A stretch of 64,000 nt of DNA from a virus (IMGVR_UViG_3300025704_000010:37018-101017), one strand, 5' to 3'; numbered from the stretch's first letter, positions 1-6,630 are shown. Program-made: numbers and translations. The notes: generated by a model not told the origin, from the letters alone.

Positions 1-214
1 CATATGCCACTACAAGTATAATTGGTTTGCTTTGTCCAAACAATAATACTTCAGTATGTGTATTTTGAAACTTATCTGTTGCTACATGAAAGTATTCTTT
101 AAACCATACTACTTTATCTAGATCTATACATATTTTTGTTTCTTCAAATCTAAAGTCTGTAGGTACTTTTGACTTTAATGATTGTATTTCTACTGCTGCT
201 ATATATTCTTTCAT
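1..214 (-). CDS. hypothetical protein, C-terminus outside window
   Basis: An open frame starts at 214 with ATG and is still open at the left edge after 71 codons. Its start codon overlaps the stop codon of the upstream nuclease gene, so the two are translationally coupled in one minus-strand operon. The visible N-terminus reads MKEYIAAVEIQ and is rich in beta-prone hydrophobic residues alternating with charges, with no signal peptide or membrane segment. I do not recognise the family. Confidence 0.7.
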   Translation of the reverse strand, partial: MKEYIAAVEIQSLKSKVPTDFRFEETKICIDLDKVVWFKEYFHVATDKFQNTHTEVLLFGQSKPIILVVAY

Positions 215-1026
215 TATTGATTATCTTTTAGCCACATTATTAAAGATCTAACTTCATCTTTTAAATATGGTAATTCATACATTTTTATTGTATCTAATAC
301 TGGTTCACCATCAACATGTTCATTGATTGGATATCCATTTTTATCCTCACCTACTTGTTTAAACTTAACATGTTGTATAATTAGTTTTCCAATCTTTAAT
401 TTAGGGTTATGCTTCTTAATAATATACGCATAAATACTCAATTGTAAGTTATAATGATTAAGGTTACAATCATCTAAATGATTTACAGGCCTAAACATTT
501 TATTAGTTATTCCTTCCCAATTAGTGAATCCTTTATCTTTAATTTCTTTATTTGTTTTGTAATCAGTTATGTTTATATAACCATTTACAACTTCCACTAA
601 ATCAGCTTGACCACAAATAGCAGCAGACTTAAGATATACTAAATGTTCTGGATATACTCCTTCTTCTAATTTCTGCTCTGGTGCAATTTTTACTCCAGAG
701 GTATCTACCAATGGTTTTATAATAGGCACTTCTGTTCCATACTTTTGAATTGTTTCAAACTCAAGTATATCTGCTTCTCTTTGATTATGATAAAAATTAC
801 CTAGCTTGATTGCTCTATCTGTCTCCCCATCCCATGCAGCTATTATTTCTTTGGGTGTCATACCATACCATTTTGATCTTTTGTTCTTAGATGATTTAAC
901 TGCCTGACCATCTCTGTCAAACTTGGGTTTAAATTTTCCAACTAAAGAAGTAACACTTAACCAATCTATTTTATCTTGATCAATGCTTTCATATACGTGT
1001 CCTTCTTCTTTAAATAATATTGCCAT
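214..1026 (-). CDS. PD-(D/E)XK superfamily nuclease (RecB/Cas4-like)
   Basis: Predicted DNA exonuclease of the PD-(D/E)XK fold, 270 residues. The sequence shows the family order: an early GNFYH element (76-80) matching the N-terminal G-x-x-x-H motif, then GQAD with Asp142, then ITDYKTNK with Asp155 and Lys157 as the D-x-K core, then QLSIYAYI as the trailing Q-x-x-x-Y helix. Such enzymes are common in phages for end resection, recombination or host DNA degradation. It starts at 1026, overlapping the stop of the next upstream small gene. A second PD-(D/E)XK protein lies at 24887-25882 in the replication block; this one lies with lysis and small structural-type genes. The fold is well supported, the exact role is not. 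Confidence 0.82.
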   Translation of the reverse strand: MAILFKEEGHVYESIDQDKIDWLSVTSLVGKFKPKFDRDGQAVKSSKNKRSKWYGMTPKEIIAAWDGETDRAIKLGNFYHNQREADILEFETIQKYGTEVPIIKPLVDTSGVKIAPEQKLEEGVYPEHLVYLKSAAICGQADLVEVVNGYINITDYKTNKEIKDKGFTNWEGITNKMFRPVNHLDDCNLNHYNLQLSIYAYIIKKHNPKLKIGKLIIQHVKFKQVGEDKNGYPINEHVDGEPVLDTIKMYELPYLKDEVRSLIMWLKDNQ

Positions 1027-1211
1027 TAGTCTGTAATATTAGTAGTCCACATATTCCCATAAGGCATAGGTGTATGCACTTCCTGTTCAGGTACATGAAC
1101 GTTATAGATTATTGTTTTAGCAGGCTCCAACAATGTTATTGCTTCTTCTGCAGTTATTTGTTCTTCAGCTAGTAGTTCACCTACTATTTGAGCTTTAGTT
1201 AGTTTGTCCAT
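1026..1211 (-). CDS. small hypothetical protein
   Basis: A 61-residue protein starting at the ATG at 1211 (a TTG two codons further upstream is less likely). The first half, MDKLTKAQIVGELLAEEQI, is a strongly helical, acidic segment; the second half is rich in Pro, Val and Thr. It overlaps the end of the Cys-rich gene upstream and the start of the nuclease gene downstream, so it belongs to the same operon. Function unknown. Confidence 0.65.
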   Translation of the reverse strand: MDKLTKAQIVGELLAEEQITAEEAITLLEPAKTIIYNVHVPEQEVHTPMPYGNMWTTNITD

Positions 1212-1524
1212 TTTCAATTTGTTTATTAATTAATTCTTCTTGCTCTTCTGATGTTATTGCATGCCATTTTCCCTTTGGACAATCAGAAGATAATGATCTT
1301 ACTTTAAATGCTAAACTACACCCACAATCTGAACAACAAGGTTGTGTTCCAGGTGCCATACATTTATCACCTCCTGCGTCAAATAAAATACAATTTAAAC
1401 ATGTCTGGAATCTTTTATCAGCTATTGCTTCAATATGCTCTTTCTTAAATATATTGTTTTTAATACCTTCTGCAATTTTATCTGCATTTTTAAAAACATC
1501 TAAATACTTTTTCCAGTTAGCCAT
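1195..1524 (-). CDS. Cys-rich putative metal-binding protein
   Basis: 109 residues with eight cysteines packed into the central third: CLNC, then KCMAPGTQPCCSDCGCSL, then DCPKGKW. The spacing suggests one or two zinc or Fe-S sites, as in zinc-ribbon-like phage proteins, and the flanks are helical and charged. It sits between the IHF-like gene (8-base overlap at 1517-1524) and a small unknown gene. Proteins with this Cys pattern recur in Bacteroidetes phages as far as I recall, but no function is known to me. Metal binding is inferred only from the cysteines. Confidence 0.7.
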   Translation of the reverse strand: MANWKKYLDVFKNADKIAEGIKNNIFKKEHIEAIADKRFQTCLNCILFDAGGDKCMAPGTQPCCSDCGCSLAFKVRSLSSDCPKGKWHAITSEEQEELINKQIENGQTN

Positions 1525-1873
1525 TTTTTTTAAAATTTTCTTTTTTTAGCATATCATCATGGATTTGTTTCATTGCACTTTCCATCTGCTCAATATTGGT
1601 TTTTATATCCTCACTTTTTGCATAACCATTGTAAGTTCTTTTAGCAATATTACCTAATAGACTTTTATTCTTTTTTATTGCCTTGTTTAACTTAGATTTT
1701 CTTAACTCAAATGTTCCTAATCCCTCTACATAAACTCTTGGGAAACTTAAATCAGAAAGTTTTCTTCTTAACTTTGCATAATAAAAAGTTATAAAATCTT
1801 CTACTACTTGAGGATGTACTTCAACTTCCTCAGCTATATTCTTTCTAAACTCCTTGTGTGACTTGGGATGCAT
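1517..1873 (-). CDS. IHF/HU-like DNA-bending protein
   Basis: 118 residues resembling bacterial IHF/HU. The N-terminal half is two helices (KEFRKNIAEEVEVHPQVVEDFITFYYAKLRRKLSD is the region, residues 6-41), followed by a beta segment with VYVEGLGTFELRKSK, which matches the conserved G-x-G-x-F-x-x-x turn leading into the DNA-gripping arm of HU/IHF. The tail after residue 80 is lysine-rich and helical, longer than in host HU. HU/IHF subunits dimerise and bend DNA; phage copies are used in DNA packaging, replication or transcription. IHF-type genes are common in crAss-like genomes. It overlaps both neighbouring genes. Confidence 0.75.
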   Translation of the reverse strand: MHPKSHKEFRKNIAEEVEVHPQVVEDFITFYYAKLRRKLSDLSFPRVYVEGLGTFELRKSKLNKAIKKNKSLLGNIAKRTYNGYAKSEDIKTNIEQMESAMKQIHDDMLKKENFKKNG

Positions 1874-2225
1874 TGCCTAAAATTTTATAATCAAGTAATA
1901 CTAATCCTTCTGTCTGAATATTAATAGCTGGTTTAATGGTAATTGTTTTTTTATTATTCCCTTTTTTACTAAGCAAACCTTTTCTTTCTGCCTTTGTTAT
2001 TGCATTTCTAGCAGACTGAGGACTCTTAAAAATATTCATATTAACTAATGTTAAACAAAACTTAGTTAATTCAATACTTGGAGTTTTAGATAGTTCACAT
2101 AAAAACTTTAAATCAGAATTAGTTACTAATATATCATTAAAGAAACAATAAGTAAGTATCTGATACTTTATTGATTCATCAATATTAACTTTTAATTTTA
2201 AATCTACTTTTTTTACTATTGCCAT
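1845..2225 (-). CDS. hypothetical protein, possible winged helix
   Basis: 126 residues, no membrane segment. Residues about 60-100 contain NIFKSPQSARNAITKAERKGLL followed by a basic beta-hairpin, which resembles the recognition helix and wing of a winged-helix fold; the N-terminal third (KYQILTYCFFNDILVTNSDLKF is the region) is helical. It lies between endolysin and the IHF-like gene and overlaps the latter by 29 bases. The DNA-binding idea is only a fold impression; a structural role is equally possible. Confidence 0.6.
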   Translation of the reverse strand: MAIVKKVDLKLKVNIDESIKYQILTYCFFNDILVTNSDLKFLCELSKTPSIELTKFCLTLVNMNIFKSPQSARNAITKAERKGLLSKKGNNKKTITIKPAINIQTEGLVLLDYKILGNASQVTQGV

Positions 2226-2226
2226 T

Positions 2227-3150
2227 TTATAAACTCATTATCATATCAACCATATCTGGATGTGGATATATATCTGACTTACCTGTTCTCACATTACCGT
2301 GAGTTAATAAACCTCTTACCTTTCCATAATATGCATCCTCTTGAAAATCAAAACCTTTAGATGGACCATATTTCTTGATATATTGTTTTAAACCTAATCT
2401 TATATCTACACCATCTCTTTCACCTACCCACTTGATCCACTTTTCTGTGGCTTTGATTTGTTCTTCTGTGTAGTTATGCCAGTGTAGTTTATCCTTAAAA
2501 TGTTCAGGTAGCTCACATACTTGTTCTTCCTGACATACTGAACCTACATATGTTTTCATTGTTTTACTATCTAAGTATCCCATGTTACATATTTCAATTC
2601 CTACTGAATGCCTGTTCATATATCCTGATCCAGTCTTACCTAAATGAAATCCTTGTGCTCCTGTAGGAAATGCTTGTACCATGACACCATTATATTCATC
2701 ATTACCATTCCTGTGATTGATACCTCCTAATACAAATTCAGTTGCAATGCGTCCCCTGCTATCTCTTCCCCAGTGATCAATGCATCTATAAGGATTAGCA
2801 TTACCTGCAGTATGATGTAAAAAGATATAATGATTACTAACGGGTCCTTCTACATATTCCCCTTTAGGTAAATAATGCTTATGTATAATTTGATCATAAG
2901 GTGTCTCAAACATTTGACCTTGTGTATCAGTATCTTCATCTATTGCTATGGTTAACGCACTTGGTAACTGTAATAAAAGAGTCCATGTCTCTGCACCTAC
3001 TATACCATCAGCAGATAAATTATGCATAAGTTGAAACCTTATAACATGTTTTTCTGTTTGTCTTCCAAATATTCCGTCAGGTTTAATTAAAAGATTTTGT
3101 TGTAATGTCTTTACTTCTTGGCCTCTATCACCTTTTTTTAGCATCTTCAT
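2227..3150 (-). CDS. endolysin: peptidoglycan-binding domain plus N-acetylmuramoyl-L-alanine amidase
   Basis: 307 residues. Residues 1-60 form a PG_binding_1 repeat (GDRGQEVKTLQQNL, PDGIFGRQTE, ADGIVGAETW). From about residue 105 an Amidase_2 domain follows: FLHHTAGNANPY gives the first zinc-ligand block, CIDHWGRDSRGRIATEFVLGG the substrate loop, RHSVGIEICN the central strand, and GLLTHGNVRTGKSDIYPHP the final zinc-ligand and catalytic block. The enzyme cleaves the amide bond between MurNAc and the peptide stem for host lysis. There is no signal peptide, so it needs a holin for export; a holin-like gene lies at 40605-41072, far away on the same strand. Confidence 0.92.
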   Translation of the reverse strand: MKMLKKGDRGQEVKTLQQNLLIKPDGIFGRQTEKHVIRFQLMHNLSADGIVGAETWTLLLQLPSALTIAIDEDTDTQGQMFETPYDQIIHKHYLPKGEYVEGPVSNHYIFLHHTAGNANPYRCIDHWGRDSRGRIATEFVLGGINHRNGNDEYNGVMVQAFPTGAQGFHLGKTGSGYMNRHSVGIEICNMGYLDSKTMKTYVGSVCQEEQVCELPEHFKDKLHWHNYTEEQIKATEKWIKWVGERDGVDIRLGLKQYIKKYGPSKGFDFQEDAYYGKVRGLLTHGNVRTGKSDIYPHPDMVDMIMSL

Positions 3151-3152
3151 AA

Positions 3153-3446
3153 TTACTCTGCACCTGCTGCCGCTTTTTCCATAGCTTCTTTAAAAGCTTT
3201 CTCATCTTCACTAGCCTCTCCTGCATTATCTTGTTGTGCTGCGGTTTGTGCCATAAACATTTGAGCTTGCAGTCTTTCAGCTCTTGCTTTGTCAATAGTA
3301 GCTAATAAATCCTCATATTCTGCTTGAACAGTAAGATGTGGAATATTATCTTTATAAAACTGTGTGATTTCTTCTCTACGCTTAGTAAGTTCTTCTTTAC
3401 TTAGCTGAGGATCCTTGTTAGGATCTAAATTTTTTACGTCTGCCAT
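3153..3446 (-). CDS. hypothetical acidic coiled-coil protein
   Basis: 97 residues, highly charged. The segment from about residue 18 to 65 is helical with heptad-like spacing, followed by a Gln/Ala-rich stretch and a very acidic Ala/Glu C-terminus ending in AAAGAE. It lies directly upstream of the endolysin. It may be a small virion or scaffold-like component, but nothing identifies it. Confidence 0.65.
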   Translation of the reverse strand: MADVKNLDPNKDPQLSKEELTKRREEITQFYKDNIPHLTVQAEYEDLLATIDKARAERLQAQMFMAQTAAQQDNAGEASEDEKAFKEAMEKAAAGAE

Positions 3447-3477
3447 TTTATTTGGTTTTAAAAATTAAACATATATG

Positions 3478-3485
3478 CAAACATA
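3478..3485 (-). promoter_or_regulatory. possible host-type -7 box upstream of the 3446 gene
   Basis: On the minus strand the 78-base gap between two genes contains TATGTTTG, a match to the Bacteroidetes TAnnTTTG box, 32 bases upstream of the ATG at 3446. I see no clear partner -33 TTTG at the usual distance, so confidence is low. Confidence 0.3.
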
Positions 3486-3524
3486 CATAAATAGTTTAAC
3501 TTAAAAAAGTTTAATGGCTTTTTT

Positions 3525-3779
3525 TTATTCCGTTGGAGGAAATAACGGATTATTTTCTAGTAAAGTAATCATTTCTACTACATCCGATTTGATATATGTT
3601 TTAAAATTGACGGCATAGTTTTCTACTGGCCAATTATCATCAGTAATAGTGTCACTGGCTGGTGTAATAAAAGGGGAACTATTACCTACCAGTTTATAGA
3701 ACGTATATATTTGAGGATCACAGCATGGATCCTGTACTTGTTTAGTAAAACCTAATTCTATTAAATCTGCTTCTGTCAT
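3525..3779 (-). CDS. hypothetical protein
   Basis: 84 residues, soluble, acidic. The N-terminus reads MTEADLIELGFTKQ, followed by CCDPQIYTFYKL, a pattern seen in small phage proteins predicted to form a compact alpha/beta fold. It is followed on the minus strand by a 78-base gap before the next gene. Function unknown. Confidence 0.65.
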   Translation of the reverse strand: MTEADLIELGFTKQVQDPCCDPQIYTFYKLVGNSSPFITPASDTITDDNWPVENYAVNFKTYIKSDVVEMITLLENNPLFPPTE

Positions 3780-3782
3780 AAT

Positions 3783-4073
3783 CTACCATTTTACTTTGTC
3801 TGCCCAATATGCTGCACTCATTTTACCTTTAGCTATATTTTTACCATGTCTAGCTTTAAAGCTCTTACGTCTAGCCTTTTGCTTTGCTGACTCACCGGCT
3901 TTAGGCTTACCTGCTGTCTTTACACCCTGTTGACCAAATCTAATTGTCTTTACTTTATCTCCCACCTTAGCTACCACTACGTGAGACTTCTTTGGGTGTG
4001 ACGGAGTACGTTTAGGTTTATTATAACCTGATACCCCTGCTTTTGTTAGTCTACTATCTTTCTTTGCTGCCAT
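3783..4073 (-). CDS. small very basic conserved phage protein
   Basis: 96 residues, strongly basic. Recognisable blocks are KAGVSGYNKPKRTPSHPKKS, VVAKVGDKVKTIRFGQQGV, and the C-terminal FKARHGKNIAKGKMSAAYW. I recall nearly identical small proteins in many marine phages, including near structural genes, but no demonstrated function. The net charge fits nucleic acid binding. Its start overlaps the stop of the next upstream gene at 4073. Confidence 0.75.
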   Translation of the reverse strand: MAAKKDSRLTKAGVSGYNKPKRTPSHPKKSHVVVAKVGDKVKTIRFGQQGVKTAGKPKAGESAKQKARRKSFKARHGKNIAKGKMSAAYWADKVKW

Positions 4074-4315
4074 TATCTTTTCTTTCCTTTATGCAATCCG
4101 TGAGATGCGTGTTGTTTACCTTTTTTAGTTGCAGCACGCTTCTTTTTATTAGCTGCAGCTAGCTTAGCCTTACCCTTTTTAGTGCTCTTTAACTTATCAA
4201 TAGTTTTCTTTGGTGCATATACCTCACCTGTTTCAGAACTTTTCTTTCCTGATGCAGTTGTCCATTTCTGTTTGGTCCATCTAGTAAGACTTTTTTGTTG
4301 TTTTGTTTTTGCCAT
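4073..4315 (-). CDS. lysine-rich histone-H1-like small protein
   Basis: 80 residues, roughly one third Lys. The N-terminal part SLTRWTKQKWTTASGKKS is the only compact, Trp-containing segment and resembles short domains in large DNA viruses. The remainder is a Lys/Ala-rich disordered tail like histone H1 or bacterial H1-like proteins. DNA condensation in the capsid or DNA binding during infection is inferred from composition only. Confidence 0.7.
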   Translation of the reverse strand: MAKTKQQKSLTRWTKQKWTTASGKKSSETGEVYAPKKTIDKLKSTKKGKAKLAAANKKKRAATKKGKQHASHGLHKGKKR

Positions 4316-4326
4316 TATCTTGCAAA

Positions 4327-4524
4327 TTACTTTTTACTTTTATATCCGCCTCCGTTTGCTTTATACCTTTTTGCAAGCATTTGAGCTTTACGTGCTGACC
4401 ACTGTCCCGGTGCTCCTCCTTTACCTCCAGCCTTGATGGAATTAAATAACCTTTTACGCATTCCCGGTTTAGTATAGTTTCCAGAACTATTTACTGTGCT
4501 TTTCTTTTTTTTCTTTACTGCCAT
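4327..4524 (-). CDS. small basic conserved phage protein
   Basis: 65 residues, basic, with N-terminal MAVKKKKKSTVNSSGNYTKP and a characteristic KAGGKGGAPGQWSARKAQML block. Proteins with the APGQWSARKAQ block recur in marine and lake phages as I recall. Third of three consecutive basic genes in this operon. Function unknown. Confidence 0.75.
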   Translation of the reverse strand: MAVKKKKKSTVNSSGNYTKPGMRKRLFNSIKAGGKGGAPGQWSARKAQMLAKRYKANGGGYKSKK

Positions 4525-4526
4525 AA

Positions 4527-4847
4527 CTAATTATTTATACATTCTGGATACGCCCTATTCATTATGTCTCTAATTTTAGCACACCTTTCATACTCTTCAA
4601 TTTCTATATAGTACGCTAACATATTTTCAAATTCGGTTAGTTCAGGACCATTGTCAGGATCAAACGCCAGTACGGCCTCATGACCCTTCTTAAACTTCTT
4701 AATCATTAACTCTTCAAATGTTATCTGATTAGTTAATACTAGAAAAGAGTTCTCATATGCTGTCTCAAGTAGTATTGCATCTAATTGCATTTGTTCTATT
4801 TCACTCAGCCCGTGATCTTCTCCATTATTGTCATCCCATTGTCCCAT
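4527..4847 (-). CDS. hypothetical acidic protein with UvrB/C-like C-terminal helix pair
   Basis: 106 residues, acidic, first gene of the minus-strand operon leading left from the divergent region. The C-terminal part MLAYYIEIEEYERCAKIRDI resembles the short UVR motif (paired helices around EEYE-x-A-x-x-I-R-D) used for protein-protein contacts in UvrB/UvrC. No other domain is seen. Its acidity contrasts with the three basic proteins that follow. Confidence 0.65.
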   Translation of the reverse strand: MGQWDDNNGEDHGLSEIEQMQLDAILLETAYENSFLVLTNQITFEELMIKKFKKGHEAVLAFDPDNGPELTEFENMLAYYIEIEEYERCAKIRDIMNRAYPECINN

Positions 4848-5097
4848 ATTCTATTATTTAAGTTACACTGCGTCTATAAGAACAATATACTAAATTCCCC
4901 CAACCTATAAAAACTTTTGACTCAGAACATAGCCCCCACCTGATTAAAAAAATTTTATATCCCCCCACCGGTCCTGGCAAAATTATGTATTTGGCATAGG
5001 TGAGACCCTATATAAAACTGCTCCCCGCCTAATGTTTGTGGTTGGGTCACCCCCCGTAATTATCCACACTTAATTAATTAACTTAATACTTTTACAA
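4848..5097. promoter_or_regulatory. divergent control region with repeated C-tracts
   Basis: 250 bases without a gene between the leftward and rightward operons. It holds C-tracts at 4897-4901, 4933-4937, 4961-4966 and 5049-5054. The first three are followed by A-C-C or A-A-C-C, so on the minus strand they read GGT(T/G)GGGG, set in otherwise AT-rich DNA. The rightward promoter-like motif is at 5016-5038. The region probably carries promoters for both operons, and operator or origin functions are possible. Confidence 0.5.
5016..5038 (+). promoter_or_regulatory. early promoter-like motif, copy 1 (divergent copy)
   Basis: CTGCTCCCCGCC begins at 5018 and a TTTG tetramer begins at 5035, 17 bases later. 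This is the same spacing as in the four other copies, whose second box is TATG. It is upstream of the first rightward gene (ATG 5098), with a leader that can fold (GGGT pairing with ACCC, and TGTGG with CCACA). It is the most diverged copy. Confidence 0.55.
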
Positions 5098-5427
5098 ATG
5101 GTTTACTTTAGAAAACTAAACATCAATGAGTCTACTGGCTCAGCAACAATCATTGTGAGCTCTGCTCCAATGTCACAGAAACAAACTACACTTGCTGGTT
5201 TGTCTGTGGGAACAAGAACTCAAGGAAACATCTCCTTTGGTGTTCTTTCACTAATAGACCCTGAAACTAATCAGGTGATGCGTAGTGACCACCCTACAAT
5301 CAAACAGCTTGGAGCTAAGTTGAATGTAGGTGATGAGCTACCTAACTTCAAACTGTCTGACCAAAAGGTTGTCAACCTACAGACTGGTGAGGAGAATGAG
5401 AACCTCTTCTGGGTTGAACAAGCCTAG
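5098..5427 (+). CDS. early small protein, paralog A
   Basis: 109 residues, predicted mostly beta, no membrane segment. It is about two thirds identical to the protein at 5984-6322: both contain VYFRKLNINESTGSATII, SFGVLSLIDPET or its variant, QVMRSDHP and NLFW or MFW near the C-terminus. The shared conserved centre GVLSLIDPET-x-QVMRSDHP suggests a selected fold, perhaps OB-like. It is the first gene of the rightward early region, behind motif copy 1, and is followed by a strong terminator, so it is expressed alone. Function unknown; a host-takeover or nucleic-acid-binding role is a guess. Confidence 0.8.
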   Translation: MVYFRKLNINESTGSATIIVSSAPMSQKQTTLAGLSVGTRTQGNISFGVLSLIDPETNQVMRSDHPTIKQLGAKLNVGDELPNFKLSDQKVVNLQTGEENENLFWVEQA

Positions 5428-5437
5428 ATGAAGTACA

Positions 5438-5469
5438 GGGGTGTGTGTAACAGCACACCTCTTTTTTTT
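5438..5469 (+). terminator. intrinsic terminator after paralog A
   Basis: GGGGTGTG (5438-5445) pairs with CACACCTC (5454-5461) with one G-T pair across an 8-base loop, followed by a run of T to 5469. Confidence 0.85.
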
Positions 5470-5501
5470 AACTAAAAGCTGGAGAGCGTACTCACTAAAT
5501 T

Positions 5502-5720
5502 ATGGAAAACAGATTGTACAAAATGCATCACAAGATAAAACTACAACTTGATGCTATCTGCCAAGAGGCAGGAGATATGAATGTAGAAGAGTTTATGAAA
5601 GTGTATGAATCACTTAAACAAAAGGCTACTAAACCTAAACTAACAGGCATTGACCGTAGATTCCAAGAAGATATGATTGATGCAGAGTTTAGTGAGATGG
5701 ATATGATGGATGAATGGTAG
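5502..5720 (+). CDS. small hypothetical early protein
   Basis: 72 residues, largely helical, with a Met- and Asp-rich C-terminus ending EMDMMDEW. It is bracketed by two related terminators (5438-5469 and 5728-5755). No motif copy lies between the first terminator and this gene, so it may depend on read-through. Function unknown. Confidence 0.65.
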   Translation: MENRLYKMHHKIKLQLDAICQEAGDMNVEEFMKVYESLKQKATKPKLTGIDRRFQEDMIDAEFSEMDMMDEW

Positions 5721-5727
5721 TAAATAA

Positions 5728-5755
5728 AGGTGTGTGTAAAAGCACATCTTTTTTT
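5728..5755 (+). terminator. intrinsic terminator
   Basis: AGGTGTG (5728-5734) pairs with CACATCT (5743-5749) around the loop TGTAAAAG, followed by Ts to 5755. Stem and loop are nearly the same sequence as the terminator at 5438-5469, so the two are recently duplicated or share a design. Confidence 0.8.
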
Positions 5756-5759
5756 AAAC

Positions 5760-5782
5760 AACTGCTCCCTTCCCATAATATG
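5760..5782 (+). promoter_or_regulatory. early promoter-like motif, copy 2 (drives the small RNA)
   Basis: CTGCTCCCTTCC begins at 5762 and TATG at 5779, spacing 17. The box ends exactly where the structured RNA candidate begins (5782). No protein gene follows within 200 bases, which argues that this copy transcribes the RNA. Confidence 0.7.
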
Positions 5783-5877
5783 TACTGGGAATGCATCCTG
5801 GGGAAGCAAGGCCTGCGGAGGCTACTGCTTAATACACCTACCAGAGGAGGTTCTACGGATGCACCAGTACTTTTTTT
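5782..5877 (+). ncRNA. structured small RNA candidate, about 96 nt
   Basis: A closing stem of two 7-bp helices, GTACTGG (5782-5788) with CCAGTAC (5864-5870) and TGCATCC (5792-5798) with GGATGCA (5857-5863), carries a 3-base bulge GAA on the 5' side and is followed by seven Ts (5871-5877). Inside are two arms: AAGCA (5804-5808) with TGCTT (5826-5830), capped by GCCT/AGGC (5811-5814 and 5819-5822), and ACCT/AGGT (5836-5839 and 5848-5851). The interior is GC-rich in an AT-rich genome. A promoter-like motif sits directly in front. The shape is a three-way junction with a built-in terminator. I cannot assign it to a known RNA family. An alternative is an unusually structured leader or terminator. 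Confidence 0.72.
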
Positions 5878-5895
5878 ATTTTAACTGCTACTGGT
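5863..5895 (+). repeat. alternative hairpin at the 3' end of the small RNA
   Basis: ACCAGTA (5863-5869) can also pair with TACTGGT (5889-5895) downstream of the T-run. The same 5' strand is used in the RNA closing stem, so the two structures exclude each other, which would suit a terminator/antiterminator switch. This is inferred from complementarity only. Confidence 0.45.
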
Positions 5896-5925
5896 CATAC
5901 AATCTTATACCATCCATATAACTTT

Positions 5926-5948
5926 CACTGCTCCCTTCCTTTCTTATG
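5926..5948 (+). promoter_or_regulatory. early promoter-like motif, copy 3
   Basis: CTGCTCCCTTCC begins at 5928 and TATG at 5945, spacing 17. The ATG of paralog B is at 5984, 36 bases after the TATG box. Confidence 0.7.
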
Positions 5949-5983
5949 CAAATATTTATTAATCATTAATTATAATTAAAATT

Positions 5984-6322
5984 ATGGAAACAAATTCAGT
6001 TTATTTTAGAAAGCTCAATATCAATGAGTCAACAGGAAGTGCAACTATTATTGCATCAGATGTACCATTGATACAAAAAGCTACTACATTAGCAGGCGTT
6101 AATGTAGCAACAAGAACACAGAACAACATCACATTTGGCGTATTAAGCCTAATAGATCCAGAGACTGGACAAGTAATGCGTTCTGATCATCCAGTCATCA
6201 AACAGTTAAGTGCTAAACTTAATAGAGGTGATGAGATGAAAGGCTTCAAGCTATCTGATAATCCTGTGTTAAACCTAACAACAGGAGAAGAATCAGGTAT
6301 GTTTTGGATAGAAGCAGTGTAA
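5984..6322 (+). CDS. early small protein, paralog B
   Basis: 112 residues, the second member of a tandem pair with 5098-5427. It keeps the shared blocks SVYFRKLNINESTGSATII, FGVLSLIDPETGQVMRSDHP and the acidic-aromatic end MFWIEAV, but differs in codon choice (more AT-rich) and in the middle, so the duplication is old. The start is fixed by the leader TAAAATT-ATG. It has its own promoter-like motif and its own 13-bp terminator, so like paralog A it is a single-gene transcription unit, suggesting strong early expression. Function unknown. Confidence 0.8.
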   Translation: METNSVYFRKLNINESTGSATIIASDVPLIQKATTLAGVNVATRTQNNITFGVLSLIDPETGQVMRSDHPVIKQLSAKLNRGDEMKGFKLSDNPVLNLTTGEESGMFWIEAV

Positions 6323-6345
6323 ACCTGCAGTAAAAGGTAAAAACT

Positions 6346-6388
6346 CTACAGATCTGGTGTAACAACCAGGTTTGTAGTTGTTTTTTTT
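6346..6388 (+). terminator. strong intrinsic terminator after paralog B
   Basis: A 13-bp stem, CTACAGATCTGGT (6346-6358) with ACCAGGTTTGTAG (6365-6377) including two G-T pairs, around a 6-base loop, followed by an unbroken T-rich run to 6388. Confidence 0.88.
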
Positions 6389-6488
6389 ATTTAAATGTGT
6401 ATAGCATTATAAATGTGAGGTCTCATACCCACAATATACCACCTTTTACCACTATCATAACTATCATAGCACATTAATATATTAATAT

Positions 6489-6589
6489 AGCTAACATAAG
6501 AGCATAAACATTAAATTGGGTATGGTACGGAGATTGACAATTGATTTGCAAGTCATGCGTCCACGTTTATCATCACTCTTATGCTAGCT
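6489..6589 (+). repeat. long inverted repeat, possible RNA
   Basis: AGCTAACATAAGAG (6489-6502) is complementary to CTCTTATGCTAGCT (6576-6589) apart from one position. Inside, ATAAAC (6504-6509) pairs with GTTTAT (6565-6570). The enclosed 55 bases include a GC-richer stretch with TGAC/GTCA pairing. Confidence 0.55.
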
Positions 6590-6630
6590 TATATTACAAG
6601 AGTAACTATTACACTCAACAATACTACATG

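Noticed and set aside
5730-5921. 63-residue plus-strand reading frame over the small RNA region
   Set aside because: It starts inside a terminator stem, has an odd Cys/Tyr/Trp-rich composition and coincides with a highly paired GC-rich RNA; it has no leader like the other genes.
6489-6589. A tRNA or tRNA-like gene in the gene-free region
   Set aside because: The arms are too long for an acceptor stem and no TTCRAAT T-loop is present.
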